Assembly: GCF_050219315.1 (NCBI RefSeq)
Contig: NZ_CP116939.1
Coordinates: 186,001 to 250,000 of the forward strand
DNA: 64,000 bases
Reading direction: 5' to 3'
DNA from: Megasphaera_A sueciensis
GTDB lineage: Bacteria; Bacillota; Negativicutes; Veillonellales; Megasphaeraceae
A program made the translations under genes and the position numbers. Position 1 is the first letter of the stretch, and each line of letters opens with the position of its first letter. Of the stretch, positions 44,422 to 53,234 are shown one piece after another. Under the pieces are notes generated by a model. It did no database searches. It was not told where the DNA came from and saw only the letters and a program-made list of their open reading frames with translations.

Positions 44422-45483
44422 TGTAGGTTTACCATAGATATGTTACAAAAACAGAAAAGAGAGAGCACCATTTTGTGTTATGCTTAAGTTGTCTATACCA
44501 AACCACAACAGAAAGGGTGCTCTCTCATGAACAGCATAACACAAGATGTAAAGTATCGTCTATCTATTCTTTCTTACGCCAGAAAATATGGTGTGACTAT
44601 TGCTGCTATAAAATATCGTACGAATCGCCAGTTTATCTATCGCTTGCAATGGCGCTATGATGGGACCCCGGCATCGTTACAGCCCCGATCCAGACGCCCT
44701 CACCATCATCCCAATCAGCACACGTCTCAAGAGATAACGTTTATTCAGAATATGCGACGACGAAATCCGCATGCCGGGCTGGTCGTGTTTTGGATCAAGC
44801 TAAGAAAACGGGGATATACACGATCCATCACGGGCCTATATCGCTGTTTAAAGCGTATCGGACTCACACGGGAATCCGTACCGAACCCAAAGTACATCCC
44901 CAAGCCCTATCAACAAGCACTGTTCCCTGGAGAAAAAGTGCAGGTAGATGTCAAAGTAGTTCCTTCTGCTTGCATCGTGGGGCAGGCACATGCGCTGGGT
45001 GAAAGAATGTACCAATACACGGCTATGGATGAATGTACGCGCGTTCGGTATTTGGAAGCATTCCAAGAACAGAGCACCTATTCTTCCACGATATTTCTCC
45101 AACACTTGGTACGAAGATTCTCGTTTCCCATTTGTAAAATCCAAACCGACAATGGCTTTGAATTCACCAACCGATTTGGTCGAAGTAAGACAGCGGAACT
45201 CACGCTGTTTGAACGACAATTGGCAGCCTATCACATTATCCATCAAAAAATACGGCCGTATACGCCGCGGCATAACGGAAAGGTAGAGCGCTCTCATCGA
45301 AAAGACAACGAGTACTTCTATGCGGAGCATCGTTTTTATTCTTTTGCAGATTTCAAAAAACAGTTAGCAGTACGTAGTAGAGAATACAATAATTTTCCTA
45401 TGCGTCCTCTGGCTTGGAAATCTCCTAACGAAGTCCTTCGTTCTTTTCTTGCTACTGTGTAACATATGTTTGACAAACCTACA
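44422..45483 (+). mobile_element. IS481-like element, copy A
   Basis: 1062 bp. The left end is TGTAGGTTTACCATAGATAT and the complement of the right end is TGTAGGTTTGTCAAACATAT, both continuing GTTACA. One transposase gene. A second copy in reverse orientation is at 52028-53088. Inserted in the tail of the pheT terminator, 5 bp (plus repeat) ahead of the tig promoter. Confidence 0.93.
44527..45462 (+). CDS. IS481-like DDE transposase, copy A
   Basis: 311 residues. N-terminal helix-turn-helix (KYGVTIAAIKYRTNRQFIYRL), RRPHHHPNQHT linker, then the rve-type catalytic core: VQVDVKVVP (first Asp), IQTDNGFEFTNRF (second Asp) and HNGKVERSHRKDNEYFY (Glu). The C-terminal PLAWKSPNEVLRSF is typical. GAAAGGG upstream. 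Intact, so possibly active. Differs from copy B at about a dozen residues, mostly near residues 18-27 and after 280. Confidence 0.93.
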   Translation: MNSITQDVKYRLSILSYARKYGVTIAAIKYRTNRQFIYRLQWRYDGTPASLQPRSRRPHHHPNQHTSQEITFIQNMRRRNPHAGLVVFWIKLRKRGYTRSITGLYRCLKRIGLTRESVPNPKYIPKPYQQALFPGEKVQVDVKVVPSACIVGQAHALGERMYQYTAMDECTRVRYLEAFQEQSTYSSTIFLQHLVRRFSFPICKIQTDNGFEFTNRFGRSKTAELTLFERQLAAYHIIHQKIRPYTPRHNGKVERSHRKDNEYFYAEHRFYSFADFKKQLAVRSREYNNFPMRPLAWKSPNEVLRSFLATV

Positions 45484-45512
45484 AGACGGAGGATATGTTT
45501 GTTTCGTTTTTA

Positions 45513-45541
45513 TTGTCAATCGTGGAATTTTATGATATGAT
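45513..45541 (+). promoter_or_regulatory. Promoter of tig
   Basis: TTGTCA (45513), 17-base spacer, TATGAT (45536). It begins 5 bases after the right-hand 25-bp repeat of IS copy A, so the insertion just missed it. Confidence 0.75.
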
Positions 45542-45609
45542 GAAGAGCGTAGTATGGAGTTTTATAGATAACGGACTGGGTATAGTGCCCATAAGGAGGA
45601 CTTTTTAGA

Positions 45610-46956
45610 ATGAAAGTAACAGTCAATGAAGTAGACCAGCATAAAGTAACTCTGCACATCGAAGTGCCTGTAGAAGAAGCGGAAAAGGGCACAAAAGCAG
45701 CTTGCAAAAATTTAGCCAATAAGGTAAATATACCGGGCTTTCGTAAAGGAAAAGCACCGCGTAAGGTGTTGGAAAGCTTTTTGGGTAAAGATGCTGTAAA
45801 AGAAGAAATTTTTGAAGTTATTGCTTCAAAATCCTATAATGATGCTTTGAAAGAACAGGACATTATACCTGTTACGGATCCTGATATTAATGTTGTTACT
45901 AACGAAGTCGGACAGGATTTAGTATTTGAAGCGACACTTACGAAAAAACCGGCAGTTACGCTTGGCGAATATAAAGGTATTAAAGCAGCTAAACCAGCTT
46001 CCGAAGTTACGGAAGAACAAATTTCTGATGAATTGATCAATTTACAGAAAGCACATTCTAAACTCGTTGTAGCGCTGGAAGGTACAGAAATTGCCAATGA
46101 TGATTTTGCCATTATTGATTTTAAAGGGAGCATAGATGGCGTTCCTTTTGAAGGCGGAGAAGGGAAAGCTTATCCTCTCCAGATCGGTTCCGGCAGTTTC
46201 ATTCCTGGCTTTGAAGAACAACTTATCGGTTGTAAAGCGGGAGATCAGAAGGAGGTAAAGGTATCCTTCCCGGAAGATTATTTCCAAAAAGATCTTGCGG
46301 GTAAGGAAGCTGTATTTGCGGTTACCGTAAATGATGTAAAACGTCGTGAACTGCCAGCTCTTAATGATGAATTTGCTAAAGAATATTTTAAAAATGAAAC
46401 GTTGGACGAGCTTAAGAACGACACTCGGAAAAAGTTAGAAACACAAGCTTCTTTTAAAGCATTGGAAACTTTTAACGGGGAAGTATTGAAAACAGCGATA
46501 GGCAATGCTGAAGTTGATATTCCGGAAGTAATGATCGACGATAAAGTTACACAGATGCTTGAAGAACTCACCATGAAACTCGAAACACAGGGTATGAAAA
46601 TCGATGATTATCTGAAATATACAAATCAAGATATGGATAAGCTCAAGGAAGGCTATAAGGAACCAGCTAAAGATAATGTGAAGATGGATCTTGTTCTAGA
46701 AGCCATCTGCAAGGCTGAAAATATCGAAGTAAATAATAATGATTTGAATGCTGAAATATTTACAATGGCTCAGAATTTTGGGGCGGATCCCAAAGAAGTT
46801 TATAAAATTATTATGAAGGAAAAACGTATTCCGATGCTCGTTCAGTCGGTAGGCCGTAAAAAAGCCGCTTCCTTTATTCTTTCCAATGCTATTGATACGA
46901 ACGCTAAGGAAGAAGAACCGAAAGTGGAAAAGGTAGAAGCCGAAGATAAAGAATAA
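45610..46956 (+). CDS. tig: Trigger factor
   Basis: 448-residue ribosome-bound chaperone and prolyl isomerase. N-terminal ribosome-binding signature VNIPGFRKGKAPRKVLESFLG, central FKBP-type domain (DFAIIDFKGSIDGVPFEGGEGKAYPLQIGSGSFIPGFEEQL region), and a C-terminal helical arm domain. AAGGAGG upstream. Often followed by clpP-clpX, as here. Confidence 0.96.
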   Translation: MKVTVNEVDQHKVTLHIEVPVEEAEKGTKAACKNLANKVNIPGFRKGKAPRKVLESFLGKDAVKEEIFEVIASKSYNDALKEQDIIPVTDPDINVVTNEVGQDLVFEATLTKKPAVTLGEYKGIKAAKPASEVTEEQISDELINLQKAHSKLVVALEGTEIANDDFAIIDFKGSIDGVPFEGGEGKAYPLQIGSGSFIPGFEEQLIGCKAGDQKEVKVSFPEDYFQKDLAGKEAVFAVTVNDVKRRELPALNDEFAKEYFKNETLDELKNDTRKKLETQASFKALETFNGEVLKTAIGNAEVDIPEVMIDDKVTQMLEELTMKLETQGMKIDDYLKYTNQDMDKLKEGYKEPAKDNVKMDLVLEAICKAENIEVNNNDLNAEIFTMAQNFGADPKEVYKIIMKEKRIPMLVQSVGRKKAASFILSNAIDTNAKEEEPKVEKVEAEDKE

Positions 46957-46991
46957 GACATCCGGAACGTTATAATTACGAGGTGTTAGCT

Positions 46992-47600
46992 ATGAATATG
47001 CAATATGTACCGATGGTTGTGGAACAGTCGTCTCAGGGAGAACGGAGTTATGATATTTATTCGCGCCTTCTGAAGGATCGCATCGTTTTTTTGGGTGGCA
47101 CTATTGAAGATGTAACTGCCAATACGATTATTGCACAGTTATTATTCTTGGAAGCGGAAAATCCTGATAAGGATATTCATTTATATATCAACAGTCCAGG
47201 CGGTGTTGTAACAGCCGGGATGGCGATTTATGATACAATGCAGTATATTAAACCGGATGTTTCTACGATTTGCGTGGGATCGGCAGCTAGTATGGCTTCC
47301 GTTTTATTAACGGCGGGGGCAAAAGGGAAACGGTTTGCCCTGCCTCATTCACAAATTATGATTCATCAACCTTTGGGCGGTGTTCAGGGACAGGCCACGG
47401 AAATTGAAATCCATGCCCGAGAAATCCTGCGTATGCGCAAAGAATTGAATACGTTATTGTCTCAACATACGGGACAGTCGTTAGATGTTATCATGAAAGA
47501 TACAGAACGTGATAATTTCATGACTGCTGAAGATGCCAAGAAATATGGATTGGTCGATGAAATTCTTCTTCGTCCTCATGATATGGCACCCGTGAAGTAG
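46992..47600 (+). CDS. clpP: ClpP protease proteolytic subunit
   Basis: 202-residue serine protease that forms a tetradecamer. Catalytic Ser in CVGSAASMASVLL, His in LPHSQIMIHQPLGG and Asp in the TERDNFM region. Start ATG 46992 has GAGGTG 7 bases upstream; an in-frame GTG at 46983 overlaps that site. Works with ClpX encoded next. Confidence 0.96.
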   Translation: MNMQYVPMVVEQSSQGERSYDIYSRLLKDRIVFLGGTIEDVTANTIIAQLLFLEAENPDKDIHLYINSPGGVVTAGMAIYDTMQYIKPDVSTICVGSAASMASVLLTAGAKGKRFALPHSQIMIHQPLGGVQGQATEIEIHAREILRMRKELNTLLSQHTGQSLDVIMKDTERDNFMTAEDAKKYGLVDEILLRPHDMAPVK

Positions 47601-47622
47601 TCACTACCAGGAGGAACTATTG

Positions 47623-48846
47623 GTGAAAGATAGGACAGAAGAACCAAAATGCAGCTTTTGCGGACGGTCGCAAAGCGAAGTTCAGAAGTTGATAGCCGGT
47701 CCCGGTGTATATATTTGTGATGAATGTGTAACAGTTGCTCAGCATATTCTGGAAGAAGAAATGAAGGAAGAGTCATCTTCTTTCCAATTAAAGGAATTGC
47801 CGACACCGCATCAAATCAAAGAGACACTGGATCAGTATGTCATCGGACAAGAAAGTGCAAAAAAAACGTTGTCGGTAGCTGTATATAATCATTACAAAAG
47901 ATTACAGACCGGCAGTATAGTAGAAGATGTAGAATTACAGAAGTCTAATATCATTATGGTAGGGCCGACAGGATGTGGTAAAACACTTCTGGCGCAAACA
48001 CTGGCACGTCTTTTGGATGTACCATTTGCCATTGCTGATGCGACAAGTTTGACCGAAGCTGGCTATGTTGGAGAAGATGTAGAAAATTGTCTGCTTAAAT
48101 TGATTCAGGCAGCTGATTATGATATCGCCAAAGCTGAACGTGGCATTATTTATATTGATGAAATCGATAAAATTGCCCGTAAGTCGGAAAATCCGTCTAT
48201 CACCCGTGATGTATCTGGTGAAGGAGTACAGCAGGCTTTGCTTAAAATTTTGGAAGGAACCGTTGCGGGAGTGCCGCCTCAGGGAGGACGCAAACATCCG
48301 CATCAAGAAATGCTGCAGATTGACACCACAAATATTTTGTTTATTTGCGGCGGTGCTTTCGATGGTATTGATAAAACGATATTAAACCGTACATCTGATA
48401 AAAATATGGGGTTTGGCGCTGACATTCATTCAAAAGATGAACAGTCTATGGAAACTATTTTGCAAGAGATTATTCCTGCCGATTTACAGAAATTTGGCCT
48501 TATTCCAGAGTTGGTTGGCCGTCTTCCTGTCTTGGTGACGTTGAATCCTCTGGATGAAGATGCAATGATGCATATTTTGACGGAGCCTAAAAATGCATTG
48601 GTCAAGCAATATGAAAAGATGCTTGATATGGATCACGTTAAACTTACGTTTGAAGAAGACGCCTTGCGGGCCATTGCAAAAGAAGCTCTGCGCCGGAATA
48701 CAGGGGCCCGGGGGTTGCGTTCTATTATTGAACGCATTATGCTGGATGTCATGTTTGACGTTCCTTCCCGGACAGATGTTAAGGAATGTATCGTAACGAA
48801 AGATTGCGTTACAAAAAAAGCGGAACCTACCATTATTATGGAATAG
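47623..48846 (+). CDS. clpX: ClpX ATPase subunit
   Basis: 407-residue AAA+ unfoldase feeding ClpP. N-terminal zinc finger CSFCGRSQSEV..VYICDECV, Walker A GPTGCGKTLLA, Walker B GIIYIDEIDKIA, sensor NTGARGLRSIIE. The ClpP-docking loop is a variant of IGF around GAFDGID. A GTG at 47623 fits AGGAGG spacing better than the TTG at 47620. Terminator follows. Confidence 0.96.
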   Translation: MKDRTEEPKCSFCGRSQSEVQKLIAGPGVYICDECVTVAQHILEEEMKEESSSFQLKELPTPHQIKETLDQYVIGQESAKKTLSVAVYNHYKRLQTGSIVEDVELQKSNIIMVGPTGCGKTLLAQTLARLLDVPFAIADATSLTEAGYVGEDVENCLLKLIQAADYDIAKAERGIIYIDEIDKIARKSENPSITRDVSGEGVQQALLKILEGTVAGVPPQGGRKHPHQEMLQIDTTNILFICGGAFDGIDKTILNRTSDKNMGFGADIHSKDEQSMETILQEIIPADLQKFGLIPELVGRLPVLVTLNPLDEDAMMHILTEPKNALVKQYEKMLDMDHVKLTFEEDALRAIAKEALRRNTGARGLRSIIERIMLDVMFDVPSRTDVKECIVTKDCVTKKAEPTIIME

Positions 48847-48877
48847 GTATATACGCATTAGACATGCTTACAACAGC

Positions 48878-48916
48878 AAAACTCATTTCTTCATCGTGAG
48901 AAATGAGTTTTGTTTT
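48878..48916 (+). terminator. Rho-independent terminator after clpX
   Basis: AAAACTCATTTCT (48878-48890) / AGAAATGAGTTTT (48899-48911), perfect 13-base stem, then GTTTT. The A/T flanks could serve both strands. Confidence 0.9.
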
Positions 48917-48952
48917 AACTTATAGAATTTTATTTAAGAAAAGGAAATGTAG

Positions 48953-51289
48953 GTGAATCAAATGGATGATAAATCAATCTTGGCTTTGCCTTTTGTTCCT
49001 TTGCGCGGCATCGTTGTGTTTCCAAAACTACTGAGTCATTTGGATATAGGACGTGAAAAGTCTTTAGCTGCTGTAGAATATGCAATGGCTCATGACCGTA
49101 TGCTGATCGTATCGGCACAAATAGATGAAAATGAAGACAATCCTGATTTCGATGATATATATCATACAGGAACATTAGTAAAAGTTCAGCAGATGCTGCG
49201 CCTTCCCGGCGGTGTCGCCCGGGTTCTCGTTGATGGAATTTCTCGTGTAAGTATACACGGCTTTTCTCGCAAGAAAAATTATTTTGAAGTTGCCGGAGTT
49301 GAAATAAATGAATATGGTACTTCCTCTGTAGAAGATGAAGCATATCGACGGGTCATGCTTGGCCGGTTTACAGAGTGGTTGGAAACGATTAAAAACAGAG
49401 ATGATATTCTGCAGAAGGCGCAGACTCTTACTACCCCGGGTATACTTTCCGATTTTATTGCTTCCCAGTTACCTCTGCAAATGATAGTCCGGCAAGAATT
49501 ACTGGAGATAGCAGATGTATCTGAACGGATGCGTCGAATTTGTTCGCTGCTTGATACGGAAGTAGAAATCGCCGATTTGGAGTCGCAGCTGAATGTAGAA
49601 GTACGTGGAAAAATGGATCAAGCTCAAAAAGAATATTATTTACGTGAAAAGATTAAAGCGATTCATAAAGAACTGGGGGATAAAGTTGATCCCGATGAAG
49701 AAGTAGAAAATCTGCGTAAAAAAATTCATGATATGAAACTTGAAAAGTCGGTGGAGCAACGTTTATTGAAAGAAGTAGACCGGCTTGATTCAATGCCGCC
49801 TATGATGGCAGAATCGGCGATTATCCGTACTTATTTAGATTGGGCCTTGTCTTTGCCTTGGACTAAGGAAACAAAGGATCGGCTGGATTTAGCAGAGGCT
49901 CAGAAAATTCTGGATGAGGATCACTATGGACTAACAAAAATAAAAGAACGTATTATTGAATTTTTAGCTGTTCGACAGCTGACACATGATTCAAAAGGAC
50001 CTATTTTGTGTTTGGTAGGACCTCCGGGGACGGGGAAAACAAGCTTGGCACGTTCTATTGCGCGGGCTATGAATCGTAAGTATGTACGTATTTCTTTAGG
50101 AGGCGTGCGTGATGAAGCCGAAATTCGCGGTCATCGCCGGACTTATATCGGTTCTATGCCGGGGCGGATTATATCAGGTATGAAGCAGGCCGGTACTAAA
50201 AATCCAGTGTTTTTGCTTGATGAAATTGATAAAATGACATCTGATATGCGTGGTGATCCATCTTCGGCACTTCTTGAAGTGCTGGATCCAGAACAAAATA
50301 ATATGTTTAGCGATCACTTTATTGAAATACCGTTTGATTTATCTAAAGTGTTTTGGATTATGACAGCCAATGTGATGAGTGATATTCCTAAACCTCTTCA
50401 GGATCGGATGGAAATTGTTGAACTTTCAGGGTATACAGATGAGGAAAAATTGCAGATTGCAAAACGCTATCTTGTGCCAAAGCAGATTGCCGCTAATGGA
50501 GTTACAATGGCTAGAGCTAAGTTTTCAGATACCGTTTTGCGCCATATTATTCGTGATTATACACGCGAAGCTGGCGTCAGATCGCTGGAACGCAAAATTG
50601 GAGCAGTTTGCCGTAAAGTTGGCAAATCGCTGTTATTAGGAGAAAAGACACCTCTTACTGTGAGTGTTAAGAATTTAGAAAAATTATTGGGACCTGCGCG
50701 TTTTTTTGATACGAAGCTTAGTAAAAACGATGAAATCGGTATTGTAACAGGATTGGCTTGGACCCAGGTAGGCGGTGAAGTTTTAGAGACAGAAGCTGTC
50801 GCTGTAAAAGGAAAGGGGCAACTTACCTTGACCGGTCAGTTAGGGGATGTTATGAAAGAATCGGCTGAAGCCGGAGTAACTTACATACGTCGTCGGGCAG
50901 ATGATTTAGGATTAGCCGAAGATTTTTATACAAACACAGATCTCCATATTCATCTTCCCGAGGGGGCCATTCCTAAGGACGGACCGTCGGCAGGAATTAC
51001 AATGGCAACTGCGATTGCTTCCGCATTGACGGGTAAGGCGGTACATCATGATATCGCGATGACAGGTGAAATTACATTGAGAGGGACGATACTGCCGGTG
51101 GGAGGAATTAAGGAAAAGGTATTAGCAGCTCATCGCGCAGGTATCAAGAAAATACTTTTGCCCGTAGATAATAAACGGGATATGGCAGATGTACCCCGGT
51201 CTGTGCAGGAAGATGTACAATTTGTATTTGTCCAGTCCATGGATGAGGTGTTAAGTCAAGCGTTGGTGAATCATGATGACAGAATCTAG
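48953..51289 (+). CDS. lon: ATP-dependent protease Lon
   Basis: 778-residue LonA. N-terminal substrate domain (LPFVPLRGIVVFPKLLSHLDIG), AAA+ domain with GPPGTGKTSLARS near residue 359 and FLLDEIDKM, and C-terminal protease domain with the Ser in PKDGPSAGITMATA (~680) and Lys in GGIKEKVLAAHRAGIKKILLP (~722). Start GTG 48953 or ATG 48962; both are possible. Overlaps engB by 17 bases. Confidence 0.96.
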   Translation: MNQMDDKSILALPFVPLRGIVVFPKLLSHLDIGREKSLAAVEYAMAHDRMLIVSAQIDENEDNPDFDDIYHTGTLVKVQQMLRLPGGVARVLVDGISRVSIHGFSRKKNYFEVAGVEINEYGTSSVEDEAYRRVMLGRFTEWLETIKNRDDILQKAQTLTTPGILSDFIASQLPLQMIVRQELLEIADVSERMRRICSLLDTEVEIADLESQLNVEVRGKMDQAQKEYYLREKIKAIHKELGDKVDPDEEVENLRKKIHDMKLEKSVEQRLLKEVDRLDSMPPMMAESAIIRTYLDWALSLPWTKETKDRLDLAEAQKILDEDHYGLTKIKERIIEFLAVRQLTHDSKGPILCLVGPPGTGKTSLARSIARAMNRKYVRISLGGVRDEAEIRGHRRTYIGSMPGRIISGMKQAGTKNPVFLLDEIDKMTSDMRGDPSSALLEVLDPEQNNMFSDHFIEIPFDLSKVFWIMTANVMSDIPKPLQDRMEIVELSGYTDEEKLQIAKRYLVPKQIAANGVTMARAKFSDTVLRHIIRDYTREAGVRSLERKIGAVCRKVGKSLLLGEKTPLTVSVKNLEKLLGPARFFDTKLSKNDEIGIVTGLAWTQVGGEVLETEAVAVKGKGQLTLTGQLGDVMKESAEAGVTYIRRRADDLGLAEDFYTNTDLHIHLPEGAIPKDGPSAGITMATAIASALTGKAVHHDIAMTGEITLRGTILPVGGIKEKVLAAHRAGIKKILLPVDNKRDMADVPRSVQEDVQFVFVQSMDEVLSQALVNHDDRI

Positions 51290-51902
51290 AGATTTGCAGA
51301 TTATAAGAGCTGAATATACGGCTTCTGCTGTACGCAAGGAGCAATACCCAGAAAGTGAATTAATGGAAATTGCTTTTTTAGGACGATCCAATGTAGGAAA
51401 ATCGAGTCTCATTAATTCTCTTTGTAATTATCGAGGGTTGGCACGGGTAAGTGGTGAACCCGGAAAAACACAGACTGTAAATTTTTATACTGTAATATTG
51501 CGGGAAAAAAAGGGAGAGGAATCAGAACGCTGCCCATTGTTTTTTGTTGATCTTCCGGGCTATGGTTTTGCTAAGACGGGAGGAGCCAATCGAAATATGT
51601 GGGGTACCTTCATAGGAGAATATATTGAACAGTCTCCGAGATTAGCGCTATTATGCCTGCTTATGGATTTGCGGCATCCCGGACTTGCTATAGATAAAAA
51701 GGCTTACGAATGGATGCGCAGTCATGGCGTACCGCTGCAGATTATTGGGACTAAAGCGGATAAACTGAAAACAGCAGAACGAAAACGTAATTTGACAACA
51801 TTGGATCAATTGTTTCCGGGAACTTTTCCGGCAGTTGCTTATTCTTCTTTAAAAAACGAAGGACGGGAGATACTGTTAAATCGTTTTCGCAGTATGATTT
51901 AA
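51273..51902 (+). CDS. engB: Ribosome biogenesis GTPase EngB/YsxC
   Basis: 209-residue Era-like GTPase needed for 50S assembly. G1 GRSNVGKSSLIN, G2 region PGKTQTVNFY, G3 VDLPGYGFAK, G4 GTKADKL and G5 YSSLK. Translationally coupled to lon, the usual partner in Firmicutes. A terminator-like hairpin follows. Confidence 0.95.
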   Translation: MMTESRDLQIIRAEYTASAVRKEQYPESELMEIAFLGRSNVGKSSLINSLCNYRGLARVSGEPGKTQTVNFYTVILREKKGEESERCPLFFVDLPGYGFAKTGGANRNMWGTFIGEYIEQSPRLALLCLLMDLRHPGLAIDKKAYEWMRSHGVPLQIIGTKADKLKTAERKRNLTTLDQLFPGTFPAVAYSSLKNEGREILLNRFRSMI

Positions 51903-51910
51903 ATAATGTA

Positions 51911-51953
51911 AAGGTACTTGTTTGTTGTTTTCGAACGAACAGGTACCTTTTCG
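51911..51953 (+). terminator. Terminator after engB
   Basis: AAGGTACTTGTTTGTT paired with AACGAACAGGTACCTT around a TTTTCG loop, two mismatches, then TTTCG. A second weak stem (GAGCTCAA / TTTGAGCT) follows at 51968-51996. Confidence 0.75.
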
Positions 51954-52027
51954 ATATAGTGAGAAACGAGCTCAATTGATTTATGAAATTTGAGCTTTGG
52001 TACGGTTATGCGGTATAAAATCAGCTG

Positions 52028-53088
52028 TGTAGGTTTGTCAAACATATGTTACATAGCGGAGAGAAAAGATCGGAGAACTTCATTGGGAGATTTCCAAGCC
52101 AGGGGACGCATAGGAAAATTATTGTATTCTCTATTACGGACAGCCAACTGTTTTTTGAAATCTTCAAAGGAATAAAAGCGATGATTCGCATAGAAATACT
52201 CGTTATCTTTTCGGTGAGATCGTTCTACCTTTCCGTTATGTCTTGGTGTATAGGGACGGATTTTTTGATGGATAATGTGATAGGCTGCCAATTGTCGTTC
52301 AAACAGCGTGAGTTCCGCTGTCTTACTTCGACCAAATCGGTTGGTGAATTCAAAGCCATTGTCGGTTTGGATTTTACAAATGGGAAACGAGAATCTTCGT
52401 ACCAAGTGTTGGAGAAATATCGTGGAAGAATAGGTGCTCTGTTCTTGGAATGCTTCCAAATACCGAACGCGCGTACATTCATCCATAGCGGTGTACTGGT
52501 ACATCTTTTCACCCAGCGCATGTGCCTGCCCCACGATGCAAGCAGAAGGAACTACTTTGACATCTACCTGCACTTTTTCTCCAGGGAACAGTGCTTGTTG
52601 ATAGGGCTTGGGGATGTACTTTGGGTTCGGTACGGATTCCCGTGTGAGTCCGATACGCTTTAAACAGCGATATAGGCCCGTGATGGATCGTGTATATCCC
52701 CGTTTTCTTAGCTTGATCCAAAACACGACCAGCCCGGCATGCGGATTTCGTCGTCGCATATTCTGAATAAACGTTATCTCTTGAGACGTGTGTTGATTGG
52801 GATGATGGTGAGGGCGTCTGGATCGGGGCTGTAACGATGCCGGGGTCCCATCATAGCGCCATTGCAAGCGATAGATAAACTGGCGATTCGTACGATATTT
52901 TATGGCAGTTTTTGTGACACCATGCTTTGTTGCATAGGAAAGAATAGATAGACGATATTTTACATCTTGTGTTATGCTGTTCATGAGAGGACTCCCTTTC
53001 TGTTATGGTTTTGCGTAGTAACTTAAGCATAACACAAAAAGGTGTTCTCTCATTTCTGTTTTTGTAACATATCTATGGTAAACCTACA
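52028..53088 (-). mobile_element. IS481-like element, copy B
   Basis: 1061 bp, reverse orientation relative to copy A, with the same TGTAGGTTT ends. It lies between engB and the thioredoxin gene. The two copies face each other across tig-clpP-clpX-lon-engB; each has its own 25-bp flank, so they arrived independently. Confidence 0.93.
52049..52984 (-). CDS. IS481-like DDE transposase, copy B
   Basis: 311 residues, nearly identical to copy A through the catalytic core (VQVDVKVVP, QTDNGFEFTNRF, GKVERSHRKDNEYFY). Differences cluster near the ends: YATKHGVTKTA instead of YARKYGVTIAA, and NHRFYSFEDF and SFLSAM at the C-terminus. Intact. The overlapping open frame on the plus strand (52046-52663) is only its shadow. 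Confidence 0.93.
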   Translation of the reverse strand: MNSITQDVKYRLSILSYATKHGVTKTAIKYRTNRQFIYRLQWRYDGTPASLQPRSRRPHHHPNQHTSQEITFIQNMRRRNPHAGLVVFWIKLRKRGYTRSITGLYRCLKRIGLTRESVPNPKYIPKPYQQALFPGEKVQVDVKVVPSACIVGQAHALGEKMYQYTAMDECTRVRYLEAFQEQSTYSSTIFLQHLVRRFSFPICKIQTDNGFEFTNRFGRSKTAELTLFERQLAAYHIIHQKIRPYTPRHNGKVERSHRKDNEYFYANHRFYSFEDFKKQLAVRNREYNNFPMRPLAWKSPNEVLRSFLSAM

Positions 53089-53234
53089 CGGTTATGCGGT
53101 ATAAAATCAGCTGCCTCTATATATTTTATATAAAATTTGTTATAATAAATAAGATTGCCGAATATTTTGCAGTATATTAATGATTTTGACACAATTCTTA
53201 CAACTACTGTAATTCCTGGGAGGGATGGGGAAAT

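Larger units (their letters stand above)
44397..45508. repeat. 25-bp direct repeats flanking IS copy A
   Basis: 44397-44421 and 45484-45508 are identical over 25 bases (starting AGACGGAGGA, ending TTCGTT), directly abutting the inverted ends of the element. This is a target-site duplication much longer than the 4-15 bp I know for IS481 relatives. Confidence 0.9.
52003..53113. repeat. 25-bp direct repeats flanking IS copy B
   Basis: 52003-52027 and 53089-53113 are identical over 25 bases (starting CGGTTATGCG, ending ATCAGCTG) and abut the element on both sides. Sequence is unrelated to the repeats around copy A but the length is the same. Confidence 0.92.

Noticed and set aside
52046..52663. 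Plus-strand ORF of 205 codons across IS copy B
   Set aside because: It is antisense to the transposase and a matching shadow exists in copy A; no ribosome site or known family.
44422..53088. Composite transposon carrying tig-clpP-clpX-lon-engB
   Set aside because: Each IS has its own 25-bp flank, so each moved alone, and the genes between are housekeeping genes in their usual order.
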